The notes under the pieces: model-generated
The model's input: the letters and a program-made list of their open reading frames with translations, nothing else
What the model was told of the DNA's origin: nothing
Databases searched by the model: none
Program-made: the position numbers and the translations under genes
Assembly (NCBI GenBank): GCA_008638375.1
Contig: VIRR01000482.1
Location: forward strand, 186,001 to 250,000
Direction: 5' to 3'
Length of the DNA stretch: 64,000 nucleotides
Source: Nyssa sinensis
Taxonomy: Eukaryota; Streptophyta; Magnoliopsida; Cornales; Nyssaceae
Shown here: positions 22,786-34,514 of the stretch, piece after piece
How positions within the stretch are numbered: the stretch's first letter is position 1
Layout of the letters: every line of letters begins with the position of its first letter

Positions 22786-24645
22786 CAGCCCCTTAGAGAT
22801 AAAAATCACAAAATTGGTCTGAGAAAGGAGCTGCAGCTCGTTCATGGAGAGAAAAGGTGAGAAAACCTATAGTTTTCCAAGTTTCAAGCCACCAAATCAC
22901 ATCTCTCGACTAGGATTCTCACAAGGCTTCCTTCTAGGAAATTGTTCCCCATGTCAAGGGCTACATCCTCACTGATTGGTTTGGCTACACAGTGGAAACA
23001 ACTCCCTAGGGTTGAGAAAAACCCTTTTAGGTATGATATTTTGCTAAGTAAAGAATAGGGTTAAGTTTAGGAGTGTTTTATATGTTGATTTGGCGATTTA
23101 TATGTTTACTTGTGGTTAGAAAGTCACTTAGGATGTAGTTGCTTTGAAAAACCTAGAGTTGGTAATTTGTACACTTGTGTGTTCTTTGAGAATTTGTCAA
23201 AATGATGAACATGTAACTTGAAGATATGTTTGATTCATTACTTTGTGGCTTATGTTCATGTGAATAGACCTTGTGTTTTGGAAGATATGGTTGTTTAATG
23301 CATTGATGCTTTGTGTAATTATGTGTTCTTTGAGAATTGGTAATATAATGAACATGTAACTTTAACATGTGTTTAAATTGATTGTATAGAGCATATGTTC
23401 ATGTTGAAGAAGTTGTGTGGTTTAAAAGTTGGAGTTTACTTGATGAATGAAGCATGATTTAAGGTGTATGCCATATATTTGAAAAAACGTCTCATTGAAA
23501 TTGCATAGAAAAATCAAGGCATATTGGCATATTGTGATTCCTTGAAAACATAGTGTGGGTTGAGCACTTGGTGCTATGCATTATAAGGGTGTAGATCCTG
23601 TAGTGAAAAACCCAAAATTGACCATTGCATTGGTGCCCGACCAGTTAATCCAACAGGAGCGATCCGTGAACAGGTATTGGTACTCGATTGACCAACGGGA
23701 GTGATCCGTGAAATGAGACATGGGTGTGGCATAGAGTTTGCAGGGGTGTGTCACGCATATTGCCTTTGTATTGTGTTAATGAATTGGAAGGCATGCAGAT
23801 TCTAAATGTACACTTGCACATGCCATGCCTTAAATCTTATTCCTTGCATTAGCATTGTGTCATACTAGCAGTTGAGTTGACCCCTCATGGGATATCATAT
23901 TATAGATGAGGCTCCGGATACTTGAGACTTGATAAAGTCTTGAAGGATGGAGGGGATATGAACCATGGAAGATATTTGGCCTTTGGGGCATATTTTGTAT
24001 GTATAAGGGCATAAGCCCTAAGACACATGTGTATTTATTTGTAGCAATCTTGTATAGTGTGAAAGCAATGGGCAAGGCCCTAAAATTGTAATGAACATGA
24101 AGTTTGTAATATTTAAACTTAGAGTATTTGAGTACATATAGTGGATTGTATATTTAGATGATGCATGTTTAATTTCTATGAAATCTTAGCCATCGAGTGA
24201 GGATGGAATGTATAAACCCTTAATTATATGAAATATCATGAATATTAGGTGGGGAAAAGACTTAGAAAACAAAGAGGACTATGTTAAAATTTTTGAGAAA
24301 TTAAAGGATTTGTTAGGTGTGTAAAACACCCTTTAAATAGGTGGGAAATGTGTCAATAAGGGGGGTTAAAAACCTTGAAGAAGTGGGCTAAAAATAGAAA
24401 AAAATAGCCTTCAAAACTTTGAAAAAAATTTTACAACATAGAGAAAAGCAGTGCAGCACACAGAGAAATTCAGCTACAGTAAATACATTATAGCTAAAGT
24501 GTTTTTGTAGGAAACAGACCATGATAGCCCCCAGCCGCAGCCCGCGTGCCTTGCCCCTTGCACCCCCATGCGTGCGCCCAGCCTTGCGCCCCCCATGCGC
24601 GTGTTAGCCTAACAGTCCCTGACATTTACCCTTAGCCACCTTTTT

Positions 24646-24737
24646 GAGCCATGTTTGGCCATCTTTTTGGGCCATGTTTGGCCATCTTATTGGGCCATGT
24701 TTAGCCACTCTTATGGGCCATGTTTGGCCACTTTCTT
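24646..24737. repeat. 23-bp minisatellite in LTR A, 4 units
   Basis: Four units of the GGGCCATGTTTGGCCA type, the shortest of the four arrays in the window. Confidence 0.85.
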
Positions 24738-25088
24738 AGACTACTTAGCTAAAGTTTTTGGCCTATCTTTGGCCTATGTTCTAAGACATTTAGGGCCCAT
24801 TTGGGCCATAGTTCCAAGGCATACTTAGAGACATTTTGGGGCTAATTTGGAGACCGGTTTTGAATATGACTTAGCCTTATTTTGACTATTGATTGAGAGG
24901 GATGTTTGAGTGACATTAGGAGACCATTTTGGTTAAGTCTAATTGCGAGTTCTCATTTCTAATTTTGGGGGAATATGGGGGAATGAATGCATAATCAACC
25001 AAATCCATCCTAATGACCTTTTATTTAATTTTCTTATTTCATTTCACTCACTCCTCGGATATGTGAAAATTTGGGGCGTGACAAGTTG

Positions 25089-25347
25089 TGATCCATGAAG
25101 GGTTATTACGTAGCTATAAAAAAGTGAAAATGTATATAAAATATTCCTTGAATACAGAGTAAAAAACTTTAATCAACCTTTAATGAATTAGATTGTTAAA
25201 TTATTAGTAGATTGAAAAAAAATACTAATACTAATAATAATAAATAAAGGATCGTATTGTTTAACATAGAGAATGAATTGTGAATGGCATGGTTAGGTCA
25301 AGCTTATGGGGAGTAGGTTTTCAAATTTTTTTTTTTTTAACATGTAA
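25089..25347. other. AT-rich segment between the inner element and the outer pol remnant
   Basis: No coding or LTR similarity recognised. It lies where gag and protease of the outer element would be expected, so it may be filler at a deletion or a relic of an unrecognised insertion. Confidence 0.4.
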
Positions 25348-27869
25348 TTGGGGATAGATTGGTTGTTTACTTTCCGGGTGAGAATAGACTGCTACAGGGG
25401 GAGATTGACAATGTGTACTCCTGAGGGAGATAGCTTTTATTTCATAGGGTCATAACTATTTGTTGGCTAGTTTGATAGCAGATGGGAATGGGGCTATAGA
25501 GAGTGTATTACCGCCAATATTGGATGGGTTTCTAGATGTCTTGACTAGTCTACCACCGAGATCAGAGATAGAGTTCATGATAGAGCTTATCCCAGGCACT
25601 CTGCCTATTTTCATTCTACCTTACCGTATGGCTCCAACTGAGTTGATGGAACTGAAGGAGCAGTTGATTGATTTGCAGGGTAAGGGTTTTATTCGTTCTT
25701 GTACTTCTTCGTGTGGTGCTTCGACATTATTTGTGAAGAAGAAGAATGGGACATTACGTTTGTGTATGGATTATAGGAGACTGAACTGGGTCACTATCAA
25801 GAACAAGTAACCGTTACCAAGGATAGATGACTTGTTTGATGAGCTTAGGGGTTCGAGATGTTTCTTGAAGATCGATTTTGGATCGGGGTATCATCAGTTG
25901 AGAGTACGGGAGGAGGATGTGGCATAGACAACTTTTCGCATTTATTATGGCCATTATGAGTTTGTAGTTATGCCATTCGGTGTGACGAATGCCCCGGCGG
26001 CATTCATGGACTTGATGCATCGTATCTTTAGTCCTTATTTAGATCAGTTTGTAGTGGTCTTTGTTGATGACATTTTGATTTATTCACCCTTTAAGGATGA
26101 GCATACTTTTCACTTACGGACTGTATTACAGATTTTGAGGGAGCATCGTTTATTTGCTAAGTTCTCGAAGTGTGAGTTTTGGCTTCAAGAGGTACAATTT
26201 CTAGGCCATGTTGTATTAGGTAGCGGGGTATCTGTGGATCCTTTTAAGATTGACTCTATTATGAGTTGGGAGAGGCCAAAGAATATCTTTGAGATTCGGA
26301 GTTTCTTAGGATTGGCTGATGACTCGTCTGACGCGTAAGGGCTTTAGATTTGAGTGGACAGACGATTGTGAGTAGTCATTTCAGGAGCTGAAGAGGAGGC
26401 TGACTTCAACACTTGTCCTGATTATACCTGAGGGAGGTATTGGCTATACAGTTTATTGTGATGCTTCACAAGAGGGACTAGGTTGTGTATTGATGCAGGA
26501 GGGTAGGGTGATAGCCTATGGTTCTCTTCAGTTGAAGAATCATGAGCATAACTATCCTACACATGATTTGGAGTTAGCTGCCGTCATCTTTGCACCTAAG
26601 AGTTGGCGACACTACTTATACAGGGAGAGGTTTGAGGTGTTCTCAGATCACAAGAGCCTTAGATACATTTTCACGCAGAAGGACTTGAACATTTGTCAGA
26701 TAAGATGGATGGAGTATGTGGAGGACTATGACTTTAATCTTCAGTACCATCCTGGGAAGGCCAATGTCGTAACAGATGCACTTAGTAGGAGATCGAGGAA
26801 TACCGTTGCTAGCAATGCTATTAGGGAGTGGGAGATGATGGGAGATATTGGTGAGTTTGACTTAGACTTTGTTGAGTTTGAGGGACATGCCACACTATTT
26901 AGTATGTATGCACAACCTACGCTATTGAGCAAGGTTATTGAGGCACAGTTACAGGACACAGAGGCAGAGCATATTCGAGCACGAGTTGCTAGTACTGAGG
27001 GCTTTGAGGGATGGACAGTTCATTTTGACCTTAGCTTGAGGCATATGGGAAGAGTCTTTGTTCCAGAGTCTCTTAGGGCTGATGTTCTTAGAGATTTCCA
27101 TCATTCGGGTCTAGTAGTGCACCCAAGGGGCACTAAGATATACCATGATTTATGCTGCCAGTATTGGTGGACGGGGATGAAGGGAGATGTTGTATAGTTT
27201 GTATCGAGATGTCTCACGTGCCAGTAGGTTAAGGTTGACCACCAAAGACCTGGGAGTTTATTACAGCCATTGCTAGTGGCTGAGTGGAAGTGGGAGTATG
27301 TTACTATGGATTTTGTGATGGGTCTTCCAAGGTCAGCTAGAGGTCACGATTCAGTTTGGGTTATTGTTGACAGGTTGACGAAGTCTTTATATTTCTTACC
27401 GATTAGAGCGACTGATTCAATGGATGTTCTCAGTAGGTTGTATATCCAAGAGATAGTACGACTACATGGGATTCCTGTTTCCATTGTTTCAGACTGAGAT
27501 CCACATTTCACTGCACGATTTTGGCAGAGTCTTCAAACAGCTTTGGGGACTCAGCTACTGTTTAGTACTGTTTTCCATCCTCAGACTAATAGTCAATTAG
27601 AGCGTACTATCTAGATACTTGAGGATATGCTTAGAGCATGTGTTATGTATTTCAGGGGTAGTTAGGAAGATCATCTTGCTCTAGTAGAGTTTGTCTACAA
27701 CAACAACTATCAGTCTAGTATCGAAATGGCACCTTTTGAGGTGTTATATAGTAGGCCGTGTCGTTCACTGATATGTTGGACCGAGGTAGGGGAGACATCT
27801 GTTTTAGGACCTGACATAGTCCGTGAGACCATGGAGAAGATACAGATGATATGGCAGCGTCTGTTGACA
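25348..27869 (+). pseudogene. pol remnant of the outer gypsy element (RT, RNase H, integrase core)
   Basis: Begins at the end of the protease region and runs through RT (MDYRRLN about 25767; [17 protein letters not shown] 25970; [10 protein letters not shown] about 26062), RNase H (SDHKSLRYIFTQKDLN about 26643; HPGKANVVTDALSRR about 26748), and integrase with an HHCC zinc finger (about 27090-27230) and DDE core (TMDF about 27305, VSD about 27490, QLERT about 27594). Several stops and frameshifts, for example at 25808, 25926 and 27196. Domain order RT-RNase H-INT is that of Ty3/gypsy. The frame is cut after RLLTA by the reverse solo LTR at 27875 and resumes at 31197. Confidence 0.9.
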
Positions 27870-27874
27870 GCACA

Positions 27875-30800
27875 TGTCATGACCCGAAACCCACCCTATG
27901 CGGATCTCGTGTCGCGGGGCCGACCCGAAGGCCGTCCCTACTTTTTCCATTCCTGTATCATAGTACTAATATGCAATGTACTAAAAATTTTAAACAATAA
28001 ACAGCGGAAGTCTTTATCAATTACAGTAATCCAGCGGAAGTCTTTTAAATAAATTAAACAGCGGAAGTCTATTAAATACATGACATAGTTCTACATAAAA
28101 CAAAATGAGAACTAAACGTAACCAGCACCCGGGGGTGGTGAATACATGGGAGAACTAACATAGACTGGTACAGTACTTCAAAATGTCCCCCTACGCTCTC
28201 AGACTCCTACTGGGGTCTCGCAGCGTCATCACCTGAAATGGGGGGTAAGTGGGGTGGAATGAGCTACAAAGCTCAGTAAGTAAAACAGATTTCCAACACT
28301 GGTATCGATGATCAATATGAATCTATGAATAAGATAATGATAGCCAATCATAAGGAAGGAGATGCTGTGATAGCCAATGAACATAATTGCCACGAGGGCC
28401 AATGGGAAGTAATCACAATACACAATCAGAAGTGTTGGTGTAAAATGATAATATAACAACAATAAAGTACTGCCATAATGAACCGATCACAATCAAATCA
28501 ATCAATGCAAGTCCTTCGGGACTTGAAGAATCATAAGGAATAATGCCATTCAATCAATCAAGTTCTGTCAATCATAAAGGATGCTATTATTCTGTGTCAG
28601 GGCTCGGCAGACCCTCGATCTTTTGGGGCCCAGCATACCCCCCAGTCAATTCCAGTAATTTGCCATTTTGTCCGTTCACGGACTTGACCCGCAGGTCCCA
28701 TTCAATCAGATAGCATCAGATGGGTGTTGTGACTGAGCACAAATCCCGTGTTCATAAATATGTCATGATCATAGTAATTCCATAGAATATAAAAATGGAA
28801 TATCATTCATTCAATGAGGATACAATAGTAGGCCTTTCAAGGCATGGTTCAACATAATAACAATGATATAGCAATCAATCAATGTCCACAAGATAGAACA
28901 ATATCACATTGTGGATAGCAATAACATGTGTGCTTTCAAGCACAGTGAAACATGATAACAATGATACATCAGTCAATCAAATGTCCACAGGATAGAAAAA
29001 TATCGAATTGTGGAACACAAGGATATCAATACATTCAAGAGTACGAGTTTGGCAGTAAAAGAATGAACTTGGCTTGTGGAAACACCATATGTAAGAGAGA
29101 ATGATCCACTTACCTCTATCGTGATTCTAAATCAGGAATCCGTGAGTGTACCCTTGCCTTTCGAGTTCCCTATATATCAGTGAATACGTTTTAGAATAGA
29201 TTCTATTCATCAAATTTTATGCCTTTCCATCATAAGTATTTCAAATACTAATTTAGACTTTACCATTGAGTCCGGAATGCCGAAAAAAGTCAGTTTAGGC
29301 TTTCGCGGAATTCCATTTGGACTTTTGTACTAAAAAGGGCAAAAGGGTCATTTTGCACTTTTATTGTATTTTATCCTTCGGAGTTCCATCTCGTAAAACG
29401 AACCCCACCATTGGACTCAGAACGTCCGAGATAATAAGTTTTGACTATTCATTTGTATCGTTTGGACTTTGTTTGACCCATATTTGAAATAGGGGCATTT
29501 TTGTAAAAATTAATATTTTATTAATTTTCCTGTTTGGGCCTTAGTGTGATTTCTTAAAACATTTGGGGCCGGTTCATAATTTCCAAAACCTGCTGTCTAA
29601 ACCAGTTGGTTCAGAACTAGAAACCCTAAACCGGTCTGCCCTTCCCCTGAACCAAACGGTTCAATCAATTATTGAGAACCGGATTCCAATATCCTGGTTC
29701 TTACCTTATCCATGGTTGGAATAAGCCCAAACCCAATTTCCATTTCCTATCTCCATAGCCAAACAAGCCTAATCCATTTAAATTAAAAACCCAAACGACA
29801 CAGTTTCACTTACCCATTCATTTCCGGTCGGGTCCCGACCCGATCCGAACCCGGATCCGGTCTAGATTTAACCCGGTAGCCCCCACGACATTCTGGTCAT
29901 CTTCCCCACTGCTCTGGTAGGGTTCCGGTGGTGAACAGTCGTTTTCTCCGGCGACTGTCACCCATTTCCGATGGTTTTTCCTCCCGTTTTGAATGCCATT
30001 CTTTTCCATTTTTTATGTAGATTATATTTCTAACCTTAGTTTTCAATTTGAACCACTAGTTCTTCAAGAAATAGAGAAAAACCGTGGCTCCGGCCAACTG
30101 TACTTTCTCTATTTCATGCTTGTTTACCCACTGTTTTGACCCTTATTTGTTTCTAATAGTTTTCTGCACTTCATAGGATCATTCTTAGGTCATTTAAACA
30201 AAGTTTAAAGCATGAAATGTCAAATGTCCGATTATTCTCTAAAAACCTGCAACTATGAATTTCTCTTTGGTTTCTTAACCTTTTTCTATCATTCTTTTTG
30301 CATTTAGTTCCATATTTCATGCTGATTTAGACCTTATAATTAGATACAAGCTTCATGCTCTAAATCGTAAAAACAGAACTTAAATCACTTACCTGGGTTT
30401 CAGATTTTAGCTCACTGTGACCCTCCAAACCCTTCTGTTTCTGCTCCTGAGTTCTTTGACAATGTCTCTCTCAGCCTCAGTTCCCTTTTTGTCTCTCAAC
30501 TCACGCCCGTATACACAAATATAAGGAGAGAAACTCCACCACCTCTCTTCCTCTCTCGGTTACTCCCCTTTCTATGGCCCCTTTCCTTGACTTGTGCTCT
30601 GGTATTCCCTCTGCCAAATGCAACTTTGCATTGAATGGCTTGGGAGACTTGTATTGCACACTTATATACATATATCATATTATATACATCACACACACAC
30701 ACTTTACCCAACTGACACACACACACCCTCACATTCAGTGCACCTACATACTGCCCTTGACAGTTTCCCCTTTCCCCTTTTTCTTTTCCTTTTTATTTCT

Positions 30801-31191
30801 TATACATATACATATATACATAATATATGTGCAATACATTATATTATACATGTATACATATACACATGAAATACATGTTTTATACATGTATATACATGTA
30901 TGTGTAGGGATATAAATCCATTTTAAATCATATACGCATACATTTATTTTGGTCGGGCTACTCATCTATGTTCACGTATGCATGCATGGGAATACATGCA
31001 TACACGTATTACGATGCAATGCCCTGTGGGGCTCGGGTGTTACCCAGCCTTGATCATTCATTTCCATCATTTACAATTTCCAATCATACATTTTCATGAA
31101 ATACCATGATATACATATCTTACCGTTCAAGTTACATGTTTTAACCGACCTACCTCGGTATACGTGACGTATCCTGGGTCGGGATATTACA
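27875..31191 (-). mobile_element. Solo LTR, family C, reverse orientation, in outer gypsy pol
   Basis: TGTCATGACCC at the left end and ATATTACA at the right, 3317 bp, with a perfect TSD gcaca at 27870-27874 and 31192-31196. The integrase reading frame of the host element continues directly across it. Read on the minus strand it starts TGTAATATCCC and ends GGTCATGACA, unlike families A and B at the ends, but its middle (about 29120-29420) shares segments such as attcatcaaattttatg with family B in the complementary sense. GT/AT microsatellites lie near 30660-30910. No internal retrotransposon sequence. Confidence 0.9.
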
Positions 31192-31196
31192 GCACA

Positions 31197-31700
31197 GAGC
31201 TGCCTAAAGAGTTATGCAGACAAGAGGCGACGACCTTCAACATTTGATGTTAGGGGACATGTGTTTCTCAAGGTAGCCCCACGACGGGGATTGAGGAGAT
31301 TCGGGCGTAGCGAGAAACTATCGCCACGGTTTATAGGTCCATTTGAGATCCTTGAGATGGTTGGTAAGGTGGCCTATAAGTTGGCGTTACCACCACAGTT
31401 ATTTAGGGTTCATGATGTCTTCTACGTATCGATGTTGAGAAAGTATGAGCCTGACCCTTCACATGTGCTAGATTGGGTCGATCTTCAAGTGGAGGGTGAT
31501 GTTTCTTATGATGAAAGGCCTGTAGAGATATTGGACTCGAGGGACCAGGTTTTGTGGAGCAAGACCATCCCTTTGGTCAAGGTTCTTTAGAGCCATCATG
31601 GGGTCGAGGAAGCCACTTGGGAGCGCGAGGCTGAGGTCAGTGCTAGGTATCCAGAGTTATTTGTTCATCGAAATACATTCTCAATTTTAGGATGAAATTT
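31197..31700 (+). pseudogene. Integrase C-terminus and chromodomain-like tail of the outer gypsy element
   Basis: Continues the integrase interrupted at 27870: KSYADKRRRP, GHVFLKVAPRRGLRRFGRSEKLSPRFIGPFEIL and the HDVFYVSMLRKY motif typical of gypsy integrases. After a stop at 31588 the same frame continues HHGVEEATWERE...RYPELF, the signature of the chromodomain-like tail of plant chromoviruses, thought to guide integration to chromatin. Followed by a purine-rich tract (about 31707-31718) before the 3' LTR. Confidence 0.85.
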
Positions 31701-31718
31701 CTTTAAGATGGGGAAAGA

Positions 31719-33210
31719 TGTAGAATCTGAAAAATCAGGGTAAATTTTTTAGTTTTGCTGGTAGGGCACTATTCATGCACTGTTTGCTGGTAGGGCACTA
31801 CACATACATCATTTAGATATAAGTCATGTTTAGAAGCATGTGTGTCATGCATATTGCCTTTGCATTGCATTTATGAATTGAAAGACATATAGCTTATAAA
31901 TGTACACTTGCACATGCCACGCCTTAACTTTGTTCTTTATATTAGCATTATGTCATACCAATAGTCGTGCTGACCCTATATGGGAATTATATATTACAAA
32001 TGAGGCTCTGGGTACTTGAGACTTGATGAAGTCTTGAAGAATGGAGGAAAAATGGACCATAAAGAACATTTGGCCCTTAGGGCATATTTTTGAGTTGTAT
32101 GAGGGCATAAGCCCTAAGACATATGTAATTAACTTGTAAAACCTAGTGTAATATAGAAACTATGGGCAAGACCCTACATTTGTAATGAGCATGAGGTTGT
32201 AACATTTTGAATTTTAAGTATATATGTATGTATGGAGGATTGTATGTTTTAAATGATGTATAAATGTTTAGTTGAATTAAAGGATGTATTTTGGTTGCTA
32301 GCTTGAGAAATGGTGGATTGTATTGTGGAATATTAGGTAGAAAGGGCTTAGAAAACAAAGGAGGCCATGTTAAAATTTTGTGAAATTAAAAGGGTTGTTA
32401 GGTGTGTAAAACACCTTATATATTAGTGGGGAAAGTGCCAAAATGGGGGGTTAAAAACCTTGAGAAAATAGGATAAAAATGAAAAAAAGTAGCTTGCAGC
32501 ACTTTAGAAAAAAATTCAGAAAATAGAGAAAATCAACTGCAGCAAATACACTGTTGCTATAGTGCAGCAGCCCTAGCCCACAGCCTGACCAAGCCTAATC
32601 CCCGTGCGCACGGGCATGACTTTTGCCTGCCGCGCACCCACGCCCTACCTTGCCGCGCGTCTGCTGCTTTGCCCCCATGCGCGCCTAGCCTGACACCTCC
32701 TTGACACCAGCCCTTGGCTACCCTTTTGAGCCATGTTTGGCCACCCTTTTGAGCCATGTTTGGCTACCCTATTGGGCCATGTTTGGCCAATTCTTAGGCC
32801 ATGTTTGGCCACTCTTTTGGGCCATGTTTGGCCACTCTTATATGCCATGTTTGGCCACTTCCTTAGACAAGTTTTGGTAGACTTTTTAACCTATTCTTGG
32901 CCTATGTCTTAGGGCATTTGGGGCCGTTTGGGCCATTGTTCCAAGGCATATTTTGAGATATTTTGGGGCTATCTTGGAGGTTATTCTTGAATTTGACTTA
33001 GACTAATTTTAAATATTGGTTGGGGGAGATATTTGATTGGCATTAGAAAACCATTTTGGGTAAGTCTAGTAGCAAGTTTTCATTTTAAATTTTGGGAGAA
33101 ACGTGAGGAAATAAATGAATAATTAACTAATTCCATTTAATTGCCTTTTATTTATTTTTCTTAATTCATTTCACTTACTCCCCGGGTTTATGAAAATTTG
33201 GGGCGTGACA
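31719..33210 (+). repeat. 3' LTR of the outer gypsy element, internally deleted
   Basis: TGTAGAATCTG to GGGGCGTGACA, 1492 bp. Compared with the 5' LTR, about 1.3 kb is missing: sequence jumps at about 31840 from the 5' block (tagaagcatg) to the block containing gtcatgcatattgcc (equivalent to about 8990 joined to 10312). The TATA region is lost, so this LTR has no recognisable promoter. Confidence 0.85.
32728..32863. repeat. 23-bp minisatellite in LTR A, 6 units
   Basis: Six units of GRGCCATGTTTGGCCA plus a T/C-rich 7-mer, in the same position relative to the LTR end as the other three arrays. Confidence 0.85.
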
Positions 33211-34514
33211 CTACTTGTGTATTTCTTGTTATGTGTTAGGTATGTTATTAATTAGTATCATAGTCTTCTCGACTCCCTTAGCCTTTTTGTCTTAAATTTC
33301 GTATATGTTTCACAAGTTCTATAGAATTAATGGTTCATTAACCAATGCATAGAGTATTCTTTTTCCCGAATAGATGTTAAAAATGAGTTCATGAACCTTG
33401 AAAACCCTAAGGAGATCCTATCCCAAATGTTTTGTATCATTTAGATGTCTTTTAAATCTCTAAAGGTATTTTTGTAATTTCACTAACACTGGTTTCACAT
33501 CTATTGAGATTTGGTCTCATAAAACAAACCTTGGAAATGGATCCAAAAGGTCCAAAAATCCTAAGATAGCATTCCTTATATTTTAATTCCTCTCTTAGAT
33601 ATTTATTTTATGCTTAGGGACATTATCGTAATTTTACACTTTCATGTAAGACCAATACCATGTCCCAATTTTTCAATTTTGGCATTATATTTGAATTAAG
33701 GAGTCCAAAAACCTTGAAAATGTCATTTTCGGACTTAATTGGTCATTTAATTACTCAATTGAATTCTATGGCCATTATCTTCATTTTATTAATTAAGGTG
33801 GAACTACCTTCGTGACCTAATTTTTTCAATCAAACATCATATTTGAATTTTGGATATCCAAAAAAATTGAACATGCACATTCAGGATTTTAATTGCCCTA
33901 TTTAACATTATAGGTATTTTCATCATTTTACATATTTATGTGGGATCATCCCCAAGTCCCTAGATATCCAAATGAACCTCACCATTGAGTTTGGAGCGTC
34001 CAAAAATCGTGGCTATGCCCCTTTTCTATATTTTAATTGGCTTAAATTCCAATTTTATAAACTAGTTGACTTTTCCATAATTTTCACAAATTTTCTCAAT
34101 GATTTGTAATTTTTCATAAACGATTCGTCATTTTTAAATTTTAATAGTTTCATTTTTTTAATCTTGTTTCCAAACAGGTGTAATTCGATTTAATCCCAAT
34201 TTCTGGGAATAAGGATAGCCCTACTCCAATTTTAGCTGCCAAACACTGACAACTCGCACATGCATCCGTACAACCCCAATTCCACCACCCAACTAGACCA
34301 ACCTAGGATCCGAGTCAATGATCCATGATCCGATCCAATAAACAGTTTCTATTGACTAAACCCAACCCGTCAACGCATCGAAGAAACTTCTCCGTTGATT
34401 TCAGAAACCTGAAACTTTCAGCTTGTTTTTTTGTGATTTTTCCCATGGGTTTTTCTCATTTTTAATATCAAATCTCATTTAAAAATTTTTTATACAATTT
34501 AGGTCAAGTTTTAA
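33211..34514 (-). mobile_element. Reverse-oriented LTR-like fragment
   Basis: No coding capacity. Its order of motifs (phrases such as ggtctcataaaacaaacc, tcgtaattttacac, then aaacaggtgtaattcg and a pyrimidine-rich end) parallels the reverse-oriented LTR at 34515-37527, so it appears to be a degraded LTR on the minus strand. It could be the continuation of 5177-6323 across the nested block. No terminus seen. Confidence 0.4.

Larger units (their letters stand above)
12184..25083 (+). mobile_element. Inner Ty3/gypsy element, degenerate, with perfect TSD
   Basis: Bounded by LTRs 12184-18182 (containing a nested solo LTR) and 22348-25083. Flanked by a perfect 5-bp duplication agttg at 12179-12183 and 25084-25088, proof of retrotransposon integration into the outer element. 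It has a PBS (18186-18197), a polypurine tract (AAGGGGGGAAGGA, about 22335-22347), and gag, protease and partial RT remnants (18849-20890). RNase H and integrase are absent; a leader-like segment takes their place. Multiple stops. Non-autonomous, presumably mobilised in trans or rearranged after insertion. Confidence 0.9.
22348..25083 (+). repeat. 3' LTR of the inner gypsy element (family A)
   Basis: TGTAAAGATAT to GGGGCGTGACA, 2736 bp, uninterrupted. Preceded by a polypurine tract and followed by the TSD agttg (25084-25088). It carries the TATA box at 22777-22785 and a four-unit 23-bp minisatellite. It is the best reference copy of family A in this window. Confidence 0.9.
8870..33210 (+). 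mobile_element. Outer Ty3/gypsy chromovirus-like retrotransposon, degenerate, with nested insertions
   Basis: 5' LTR 8870-11618, primer-binding site 11622-11633, leader to 12178, pol remnants 25348-31700 and a truncated 3' LTR 31719-33210. Pairing of the two LTRs is supported by variants shared by them but absent from the inner LTRs, for example ttagatataagtcatg versus ttaggcataagtcat about 80 bp into the LTR, and long near-identical 3' tracts (10490-10790 versus 32030-32320). gag and most of the protease are missing. A related element (12184-25083) and a reverse solo LTR (27875-31191) are nested inside. Flanks (ctata or atata left, ctact right) give no convincing target-site duplication, so one end may be rearranged. 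All coding parts contain stops, so it is not autonomous. Confidence 0.8.

Noticed and set aside
8863..33215. Target-site duplication for the outer gypsy element
   Set aside because: Left flank ctata/atata and right flank ctact do not match well enough; not claimed.
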